The translations under genes and the position numbers were made by a program. 64,000 bases of DNA from Gemmatimonadaceae bacterium. GTDB taxonomy: Bacteria; Latescibacterota; UBA2968; UBA8231. Below are positions 27,605-35,604 of this stretch, one piece after another. How positions within the stretch are numbered: position 1 is the first letter of the stretch; every line of letters starts with the position of its first letter. The stretch is taken from positions 1-64,000 of the forward strand of contig JAPOZM010000113.1 of assembly GCA_026706075.1 (NCBI GenBank), given 5' to 3'. The notes under the pieces were generated by a model, which was not told where the DNA came from, did not search any database, and worked only from the letters and a program-made list of their open reading frames with translations.

Positions 27605-28028
27605 GGGCCCGTGCCAGGGCGACGACCTCGCCGGCGTCGACGCCGGGGCCGAAGCGCAGGAAGACACCCCGGAAGGAGTCGAGCCGGCTCGGACGCCGGA
27701 AGGGACTGAGGAAGATGCCGTCGGCGTGCCGGTCGACGCGTCGGAAGGTGGACCACGACCGGCGGCGCCAGGTCAGTTGGCGCCAGGCGGCCTCACGCTC
27801 GTCGAGGATGTATCGTGTCGGCAGCAGGTAGCGGGCGGTGGCTCCCGCCAGCGCCAGGAGCGAGATCAGTCCGTAAACGGCGCCGCCGAGGCTGGCGGCG
27901 GCCAGGGTGGAGAACCCGAGGATCAGGGCCCCCAGGGCAGCCGACTTCCAGGCCGGCTCCTGGCGAAGCGGGTGGGCCGTCCATGCGAGGGGGCCGTGCC
28001 GGCTGGCGGTCGGGTCGCTCGCAACCAT
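27591..28028 (-). CDS. Membrane protein with PH-like tail, first gene of the GlmL-like cluster (gene 1)
   Basis: The 145-aa protein has two adjacent hydrophobic segments (SAALGALILGFSTLAAASLG and GLISLLALAGATARYLL). A basic, tryptophan-bearing region follows (ILDEREAAWRQLTWRRRSWS, then LSPFRRPSRLDSFRGVFLR). The layout is reminiscent of small bacterial PH/YdbT-like membrane proteins, but I am not sure. ATG 28028 lies exactly 7 nt after a TATATT box, so a leaderless message is possible. It heads the eight-gene operon. Confidence 0.62.
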   Translation of the reverse strand: MVASDPTASRHGPLAWTAHPLRQEPAWKSAALGALILGFSTLAAASLGGAVYGLISLLALAGATARYLLPTRYILDEREAAWRQLTWRRRSWSTFRRVDRHADGIFLSPFRRPSRLDSFRGVFLRFGPGVDAGEVVALARARVPA

Positions 28029-28035
28029 TCGGCAC

Positions 28036-28041
28036 AATATA
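28036..28041 (-). promoter_or_regulatory. Predicted -10 box of the GlmL-like operon
   Basis: On the minus strand TATATT (28041 down to 28036) is followed by 7 nt and then the ATG at 28028, so the start codon would coincide with +1. No ribosome-binding site is possible in such a short leader. A matching -35 box is weak at best. Confidence 0.4.
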
Positions 28042-28066
28042 GATCCCCGGCGAGGCGGGCAGCGAA

Positions 28067-29347
28067 TCAGAGGAGGAAGTCGGGTACGGACTCGTTCGCG
28101 ATCACCTGGTCGAGCCGCTGGCGCCTGCGCAGCAGATGGAAGCCGCCGTCCTTGTCCAGCAAGACCTCCGGCGCCTCGGGGAAGGAGTTGTAGTTCTTGG
28201 CGGACATGGCGGCGCAGTAGGCCCCGGCGCCGCCGATGACGACGGCGTCACCTACGCGCGCCTCGGCGAGGGGGCGCACCCGCAGCGCCTCCGGGTCGCC
28301 AGGGGCCGGCGTCAGGATGTCGCCGCTCTCGCAGCAGTGACCGACGACGAGGTACTCCCGCAACGGGCGATCGCCGTCCTCCCGGGGGACCACGGTGAGC
28401 GGGTGCTGGGCGCCGTACATGCTCGGACGCAGGATCTCGGTCATCCCCGTGTCCGTCTTGATGAAGGAGAAGCCCTCCTTGCCGGTGTCGACCACGTCGA
28501 TCACGCTGGCCACCACGGCCCCTGCGTTGCCCACCAGGAAGGTGCCGGGCTCGATCTCCAGGCGGAGGCGGGGGCCGCCGTCGGCGGCGAAGCGCCGCAA
28601 CTCATCGACGATCGGCCCCGCGGCATGGAGCAGGTCCGTCGAGGTCTCGTCGCTCATCCGCCCGATCTTGTAACCCCCGCCCAGGTTGACGGCGGTCACG
28701 TCGGGCAGGTGCCGGACGAGGTTCAGCGTCAGGCGGGCGCAGTGCTGCCAGACCTCCGGATCGCTTCCCGAGCCGATGTGGGTGTGCAGGAGGGTGATAC
28801 GCAACTCGTATGCGCGCGCGGCCTCCAGGACCCGCTCCAGATGCGTGTGCCAGATCCCGAAGCTGGCGGAGGGTCCGCCCACGTTGGTCCGGCTGGAGTG
28901 TCCCGAGCCGAGCCCCGGATTGAGGCGGATGCCGACCTCGGCGCCTGGAAAGCGCTCTCCGCAGGCCTGGAGCTGGCCGAGGGAGCAGGCGTTGAAGCGG
29001 ACCCCAAGGGCGAACAGTTCCTCGAAATCGTCGGGCAGCTGCTGGGCGGTCAGCAGAATGTGGCCCGCCGGGACCCCGGCGGCGATGGCGCGGCGAGCCT
29101 CCCAGCCGGAGCTGGCGTCGATGTGCAGCCCCCCCCGCGTCAGAACGCGAAGCACACCCGCCGAAGGACAGGCCTTCATGGCGTAGCGCACCGTCAGGCC
29201 GAAGGGGGCGGGCAGCTGAAGGGCCTGCTGTGCCTGGGCCTCCAGCGTCGCCTGATCGTACACGTAGAGCGGCGTGCCGAAGCGGTCCTGGAGGGCTCGA
29301 ACCTGGTCCTCGTCAAGGAAGCGGAGAAGCTCTTGGGCGGTCGTCAT
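28067..29347 (-). CDS. lysA: Diaminopimelate decarboxylase-like PLP enzyme
   Basis: This is a fold-type III decarboxylase, most likely making L-lysine from meso-diaminopimelate. The PLP lysine sits in VRYAMKAC near residue 54. The HTHIGSGS and GGGYKIGR phosphate-binding segments and the second-subunit cysteine motif VGHCCESGDIL support LysA. One oddity: the usual EPGR motif reads EPGTFLVGNAG here. The group also contains arginine/ornithine-type and carboxynorspermidine decarboxylases, so substrate is inferred. ATG 29347 has AGGA seven bases upstream; the longer open frame to 29863 is not credible because it runs through the divergent tadA. 426 aa. Confidence 0.85.
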   Translation of the reverse strand: MTTAQELLRFLDEDQVRALQDRFGTPLYVYDQATLEAQAQQALQLPAPFGLTVRYAMKACPSAGVLRVLTRGGLHIDASSGWEARRAIAAGVPAGHILLTAQQLPDDFEELFALGVRFNACSLGQLQACGERFPGAEVGIRLNPGLGSGHSSRTNVGGPSASFGIWHTHLERVLEAARAYELRITLLHTHIGSGSDPEVWQHCARLTLNLVRHLPDVTAVNLGGGYKIGRMSDETSTDLLHAAGPIVDELRRFAADGGPRLRLEIEPGTFLVGNAGAVVASVIDVVDTGKEGFSFIKTDTGMTEILRPSMYGAQHPLTVVPREDGDRPLREYLVVGHCCESGDILTPAPGDPEALRVRPLAEARVGDAVVIGGAGAYCAAMSAKNYNSFPEAPEVLLDKDGGFHLLRRRQRLDQVIANESVPDFLL

Positions 29348-29453
29348 GGATGGTCCTATGTTGCTATTTTTACAGCTAGTTGGTAGCTTCTGGGAGGGCT
29401 GATTATCGGTTCCGCCCCGCACTCCGTCAAGGCGGCCGGGCGCCGCCTCTTCG

Positions 29454-29482
29454 TTGATCATGTGATGAGCCCTGGTTATATT
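29454..29482 (+). promoter_or_regulatory. Predicted promoter of tadA and the downstream tRNAs
   Basis: TTGATC (29454-29459), a 17-bp gap, and TATATT (29477-29482) match the sigma-70 pattern well. Transcription should begin near 29489, which excludes the ATGs at 29462 and 29465 and supports ATG 29513 as the tadA start. Confidence 0.6.
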
Positions 29483-29512
29483 GCGAGTTTGGGGCAGGCG
29501 GAGGCTTTCTGG

Positions 29513-30051
<539 letters not shown>

Positions 30052-30061
<10 letters not shown>

Positions 30062-30144
30062 CCGAGTGGTCGAAGGTGCACGACTGGAAATCGTGTGTGG
30101 CGTTTGTAGCGTCACCGAGGGTTCGAATCCCTCTCTCTCCGCCA
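30052..30144 (+). tRNA. tRNA-Ser (anticodon GGA)
   Basis: The acceptor GGAGAGA (30052-30058) pairs with TCTCTCC (30134-30140), followed by G and encoded CCA. The anticodon stem CACGA/TCGTG holds the loop CTGGAAA, anticodon GGA, reading UCC and UCU. A long variable arm is present. It starts 3 nt after the preceding tRNA. Confidence 0.96.
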
Positions 30145-30159
30145 GTTTGCGAATACGGT

Positions 30160-30235
<76 letters not shown>

Positions 30236-30290
30236 TTTCACCTGAGGAGCCCGCCCGCGGTTGACCGCCGGCGAGGCTCCCGCTCTTGGG

Positions 30291-30564
30291 CAGGCCGTGC
30301 TAGATGGGGAGTTAGCGGTGCCCTGCACCCGCAATCCGCTCTAGCGGGATCGAATCCCCGTCCGAGGTCTACAAGCCGTCTATCCGGTCGGTACCGGGAG
30401 GGCGTCGAAAGCCGGATTCCGCGCAACGCGAGGCTTCCGAACCCCGTCAGGACCGGAAGGTAGCAGCGGTAAGAGGCTGACGCGTGTGCCGCGGAGGTCT
30501 CTGGCTGGAGCCCGGCGGTCCCGGGCGGACGGCGGCGCGGGATCGAAGACGGGTGCACGGCCTG
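30291..30564 (+). ncRNA. ffs: Signal recognition particle RNA, large bacterial (Alu-containing) type
   Basis: The ends form a perfect 10-bp helix: CAGGCCGTGC (30291-30300) with GCACGGCCTG (30555-30564). The 5' Alu-type block (GGGGAGTTAGCGGTGCCCTG, about 30305-30324) and the apical S-domain (GTCAGGACCGGAAGGTAGCA near 30448-30467, Ffh-binding) match the Bacillus-like long SRP RNA of about 270 nt rather than the short 4.5S form. A GTTTTT run at 30566-30571 may end transcription. dnaX follows, a common neighbour. Confidence 0.93.
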
Positions 30565-30640
30565 CGTTTTTCCCGCGGGCTCCCTGCGGGCGCAGCGAGC
30601 CCAACATCGCCCTGGAGCCGGCCCCTCGCCTCCGACAGCC

Positions 30641-32344
30641 ATGCCCTTCCAGGTCACAGCCCGCAAGTGGCGCCCGCAGCGGTTCTCCGAGGTCGTCGGG
30701 CAGGAGCATATCACGGCCACGCTGACCAACGCCCTGGCCAGTGGCCGCATCGCTCACTGCTACCTGTTCTGCGGACCTCGCGGCGTCGGCAAGACCACGA
30801 CGGCGCGCATCCTGGCCAAGGCCCTCAACTGCTCCGCCCGCGGCGAGGAGACTGATCCCTGCGGCGAGTGCCCCTCCTGCACGGCCATCACCGACGGCAC
30901 GAGCATGGATGTCCTCGAGATTGATGGCGCCTCGAACAACAGCGTCGACGACGTGAGGGAGCTGCGGGAGGTGGTGCGCTACATCCCTACCGGGGGCGCC
31001 CACAAGATCTATATCATCGACGAAGTCCACATGTTGTCGCGGCCGGCCTTCAACGCTCTCCTCAAGACGCTGGAAGAGCCGCCGGAACGGGTCGTCTTCG
31101 TCTTCGCCACCACCGAGGTGCAGGAAGTTCCGGAGACCATCCTGTCGCGCTGCCAGAGGTTCAATTTCCGCCGCATCTCCACCTCCAGCATCGCCGGGCA
31201 CCTCGGGGAGATCACCGCCGCCGAGAAGATCGAGTCCGACCAGGAGGCCCTCTACCTGCTGGCCCACCGCGCCGACGGCGCCCTCAGGGACGCCGAGAGC
31301 CTCCTCGATCAGGTCGTCTCCTTCGGGGGCTGCGTGAGCGGCGAGGGCGTCCGGGAGGTCCTGGGCCTGATCGACCGGGGTGTCTTCTTCGAAGCCACCT
31401 CGGCCATCGCCGAGGGCGATGGGGGCCGGCTGCTCGACCTCGTGACGCGGGTCCTCGAGGAGGGCGGAGACCTCGAGGAGTTCGTCGGCGGCCTGGTGGA
31501 GCATGCCTCCCGCCTGCTCTTCACCAAGGTGCAGGAGTCCGCCGCCAGGCTCGAGGTCACCGAGGACGATGCCCGTCGCTACGAGGAGGCCGCCGACGCC
31601 CTGACAGAGGCCGACCTGCTGCGTATCGTGCAGACCCTGATGGAGCTCGAGGCCGAGGTGCGCAAGTCTTTGCAGCCCCGGTTCCGCACCGAGCTGGCCC
31701 TCGTCCGGCTGGCCGGCATGGGCCGCGCCGTGGACGTGGGCCGCCTCCTGGCGCGGCTGTCCGCCCTCGAGGCCGCCGTCGCCGGCGGCGGGGCCGCCGC
31801 CGCTCCCCCATCGAGACGGAGTCCGCCGCGGTCACGCACCCCGGACTCGGGCCCGCCACTGCAGGTCCCGCCTCCCGCGGCGGAGGAGGAAGCGCCCGGG
31901 CCGGCGCCCGACCACGAAGGCTCCGGGCCCTCCGGGAGTCCCTCCGAGGCCGCCGGCCCCTCCCCGGAGGGGGACCTGGACATCCAGCAGTTGTGGCCCC
32001 GGGTCGTCGATCTCCTGCGGGAGACCCAGCCTTCGATGCCCGGCTTTCTGCAGGAGGTCACCCGCCTGGAGATGAAGGGGTCCGTGCTCACCCTCTTCTT
32101 CGACGGGAGCAACCGCTTCGTCATGGGCCAGGTGGTCAAAGCCGAGGCCGCGGTGGCCGCCGCCGTGGCCCGCGCCGGCGGGCCCGAGGTCCGCGTCCTC
32201 TGCAGCGTCGACCGCGGCGAGGCGCCGGCGCCGGCCGAGAACCCGGGGTCAGCCGCCCCCCCGCCGGCCCGGACCTCACCCGAGGCGGGCCTCGATCCGA
32301 AGGTGCGGTCTGTCCTCGAAGCCCTCGACGGGGAGATCGTGTAG
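30641..32344 (+). CDS. dnaX: DNA polymerase III gamma/tau subunit
   Basis: This is the AAA+ motor of the clamp loader. The opening (ARKWRPQRFSEVVGQEHI) is typical. Walker A is GPRGVGKTTTA near residue 46, followed by the zinc module (C at about 63, then DPCGECPSC). Walker B reads IYIIDEVHMLS, and the SRC motif LSRCQRF follows. After about residue 375 comes a proline-rich low-complexity linker, then a C-terminal domain, making 567 aa. recR follows after one base, but the ybaB gene that often sits between them is missing. Confidence 0.96.
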   Translation: MPFQVTARKWRPQRFSEVVGQEHITATLTNALASGRIAHCYLFCGPRGVGKTTTARILAKALNCSARGEETDPCGECPSCTAITDGTSMDVLEIDGASNNSVDDVRELREVVRYIPTGGAHKIYIIDEVHMLSRPAFNALLKTLEEPPERVVFVFATTEVQEVPETILSRCQRFNFRRISTSSIAGHLGEITAAEKIESDQEALYLLAHRADGALRDAESLLDQVVSFGGCVSGEGVREVLGLIDRGVFFEATSAIAEGDGGRLLDLVTRVLEEGGDLEEFVGGLVEHASRLLFTKVQESAARLEVTEDDARRYEEAADALTEADLLRIVQTLMELEAEVRKSLQPRFRTELALVRLAGMGRAVDVGRLLARLSALEAAVAGGGAAAAPPSRRSPPRSRTPDSGPPLQVPPPAAEEEAPGPAPDHEGSGPSGSPSEAAGPSPEGDLDIQQLWPRVVDLLRETQPSMPGFLQEVTRLEMKGSVLTLFFDGSNRFVMGQVVKAEAAVAAAVARAGGPEVRVLCSVDRGEAPAPAENPGSAAPPPARTSPEAGLDPKVRSVLEALDGEIV

Positions 32345-32345
32345 C

Positions 32346-32942
32346 ATGGGCCCCCAGGCTCTCGAGGATTTGGTGACCGCCCTGGCTCGGCTGCCGGGAA
32401 TCGGCCGCAAGACGGCCCAGCGGCTGGCCCTCTTCGTGCTCAAGTCCCCTCCCGGCGAGGCCTCCGCCCTGGCCGAGGCGATCCAGGGGGCCCGTGAGCG
32501 GATCGGCCACTGCACCCTGTGCTACAACCTCACCGAGAGCGACCAACCCCTGTGCCGGGTCTGCCGCGACGAGGGCCGCGACCGCCAGGTGATCTGCGTG
32601 GTCGAGGAGGCCAGCGACGCCCTGGCCCTGGAGCGCAGCGATCTGATGCGGGGCACTTACCACGTTCTCGGGGGGGCGTTGTCGCCTCTCGACGGCATCG
32701 GACCCGACGACCTGCGCATCACCGAGCTTCTCGAGCGGGTGAGGCGCGACGGCGTGCGCGAGGTGATCCTGGCGCACAACGCCAGCGCCGAAGGCGAGGC
32801 CACTGCCGAGTACATTCATCAGCGGCTCGATTCCATGACCCGCGTCACCCGCCTGGCCCGCGGCCTGCCCGCCGGCTCCGATCTGGACCTGGCGGATCGG
32901 ACCACTCTCGCCCACGCCCTCCAGGGCCGCACGACCTTCTGA
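32346..32942 (+). CDS. recR: Recombination mediator RecR
   Basis: RecR acts with RecF/RecO to load RecA on gapped DNA. It has an N-terminal helix-hairpin-helix (LARLPGIGRKTAQRLALFVL) and a C4-type zinc finger (CTLCYNLTESDQPLCRVC). A Toprim domain follows (ICVVEEASDALALE), with the Walker-like end GSDLDLADRTTLAHAL. It is 198 aa, as usual. Its TGA overlaps the ATG of pgsA (TGATG). Confidence 0.96.
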   Translation: MGPQALEDLVTALARLPGIGRKTAQRLALFVLKSPPGEASALAEAIQGARERIGHCTLCYNLTESDQPLCRVCRDEGRDRQVICVVEEASDALALERSDLMRGTYHVLGGALSPLDGIGPDDLRITELLERVRRDGVREVILAHNASAEGEATAEYIHQRLDSMTRVTRLARGLPAGSDLDLADRTTLAHALQGRTTF

Positions 32943-33535
32943 TGGCTGCAAAGGCAAACCCGGGCGGCGGCATCCTCAACCTGCCCAACCTGTTGACGCT
33001 CTCCCGCATCTGCGCGACCCCCCTCTTCCTGGCCATGCTCTTCACCGACATCTGGTACTGGCGCTCGACGGCCGTCTTCGTCTTCGCCGCGGCTTCTCTC
33101 ACCGATCTCTACGATGGCCGCCTGGCCAGGGCCCGGAACTCGGTCACCGAGTTCGGCCGCTTCATGGATCCCCTGGCCGACAAGATTCTCGTCACCTCCG
33201 CCCTGATCGCCTTCGTTCTCGGCCGCATCGTCCACGCCTGGATCGTGGTGCCCATCGTCGTGCGCGACGTGGTCATCACCGTCCTCCGTCTTTACGGCAT
33301 GCGCCAGGGCCGGATGATGGAGACCTCCGTCCTCGCCAAGTGGAAGACCACCGCCCAGCTTGTCACCATCGTGGTCATCCTGACCCTCATCGGTCTGCAG
33401 GACATGGCCGGACACTTCGAGTGGAGCGGAGTGCTGGCCGTCGGCGACTGGATCCGGCTGCTGACCAACGGCCTGATGACCGGCGTCCTTCTCCTTACCC
33501 TGCTCTCCGGTTTTCACTATTTTCTGCGGACCTGA
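32942..33535 (+). CDS. pgsA: CDP-diacylglycerol-glycerol-3-phosphate 3-phosphatidyltransferase
   Basis: This inner-membrane enzyme makes phosphatidylglycerophosphate. The CDP-alcohol transferase motif D-G-x2-A-R-x8-G-x3-D-x3-D is intact (DGRLARARNSVTEFGRFMDP and onward). Four or five membrane segments follow. It is 197 aa and the ATG overlaps the recR stop. It is paired with pgpA, the next step in phosphatidylglycerol synthesis, immediately downstream. Confidence 0.93.
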   Translation: MAAKANPGGGILNLPNLLTLSRICATPLFLAMLFTDIWYWRSTAVFVFAAASLTDLYDGRLARARNSVTEFGRFMDPLADKILVTSALIAFVLGRIVHAWIVVPIVVRDVVITVLRLYGMRQGRMMETSVLAKWKTTAQLVTIVVILTLIGLQDMAGHFEWSGVLAVGDWIRLLTNGLMTGVLLLTLLSGFHYFLRT

Positions 33536-33623
33536 CAGCGGGTCCCCGGATCGCACTTCCCGGCACGCGGCCGAGTTCCTCCGGACCGCCATCGCCACGG
33601 TCCTGTTTTCCGGCCGGTCGCCC

Positions 33624-34025
33624 TTGGCCCCCGGTACCGCGGGTACCGCGGTGACCGCTACGGCCTATCTGGTCCTGTGCGATTCCCTGACCACCGGCGC
33701 ATGGATCGTCCTGCTGGCCGTGACCACCGCCGTGGCTGTGGCCAGCGCCGGCGCCGAGGCCCGCGCCCGGAACCAGGAGGATCCGGGCCCAGTGGTGATC
33801 GACGAAGCCGCGGGATACCTGTTCGCGGTTGCCTTCCTTCCCCATGGTCCGCTGACCGCCATCGCCGGATTCCTGGTGTTCCGGGCCCTCGACATCCTCA
33901 AGCCGCCGCCGGCGCGCCAGCTTGAGCGCCTGCCCGGCGGATGGGGGATCGTCCTCGACGACGTCGCCGCCGGTCTCATGACCCACCTGCTGCTGCGGGC
34001 GGGATGGGCGCTGGCCGGGCGATGA
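33624..34025 (+). CDS. pgpA: Phosphatidylglycerophosphatase A (start uncertain)
   Basis: PgpA dephosphorylates phosphatidylglycerophosphate. The family core is present: PGTAGTAVTA, the acidic motif VVIDEAAGYLFAVAF, and FRALDILKPPPARQLERLPGGWGIVLDDVAAG near the C-terminus. The only ordinary in-frame start is TTG 33624, yet conserved N-terminal sequence (FLRTAIATVLFSGRSPLAPG) is encoded from about 33576. From the in-frame stop at 33477 to 33624 there is no ATG, GTG or TTG. ATT 33519, ATC 33591 or CTG 33603 are the candidates. It overlaps nothing downstream except the unused ATG 34022. Confidence 0.88.
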   Translation: MAPGTAGTAVTATAYLVLCDSLTTGAWIVLLAVTTAVAVASAGAEARARNQEDPGPVVIDEAAGYLFAVAFLPHGPLTAIAGFLVFRALDILKPPPARQLERLPGGWGIVLDDVAAGLMTHLLLRAGWALAGR

Positions 34026-34045
34026 CAAACCCGCGGGAGCGACAC

Positions 34046-35097
<1,052 letters not shown>

Positions 35098-35101
<4 letters not shown>

Positions 35102-35604
35102 GCGTGGTTTCCGGGATCGAGGAGCGGGAGAGCGCCCGCCGGATCGCCCTCGAGCTTCTCGAGGTGCGAGACCGCTCGGTGAAGGAGATCCGCCAGAGGC
35201 TGCATCGCCGCGGCTGCAAACCGGCGGCGATTGACACCGTGGTGGGCGATCTGGAGGCGCTGCGCCTCCTCGACGACCGCGCCTTCGTCCGCCGCTGGGT
35301 CGAGAGCCGCAGGTCCCGCCGCCCCGAGGGGGCGCCGAAGATCAGCCGCGATCTGGCCCGGCGAGGGATCGACCCGGCCCTCATCGAGGAGGTCCTGGCC
35401 GAGTACGGGGACGACCTCGGATCCGGGGCCGAGGCCCTGACGCTGCTGCGCCGGCAGCTGACCCGGTACCGGGGGCTCGACCCGGAGACCGCGCGGCGGC
35501 GCATGTACGGGCTGCTGGCCCGCCGCGGTTTCGACCCCGACACCGTGCGGGAGGCGGTGACGCGGGCCTGGACCGAGATCGAGGAGGCCGGGGAGAAGAG
35601 ATGA
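35098..35604 (+). CDS. recX: Regulatory protein RecX
   Basis: RecX binds and inhibits RecA. The 168-aa protein shows the expected helical repeats: ALELLEVRDRSVKEIRQRL, DDRAFVRRWVESR and a later LLARRGFDPDTVREAV. Its GTG start overlaps the recA stop (GTGA) and its TGA overlaps the alaS ATG. The recA-recX-alaS order is the one found widely in bacteria, so assignment rests on both sequence and context. Confidence 0.92.
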
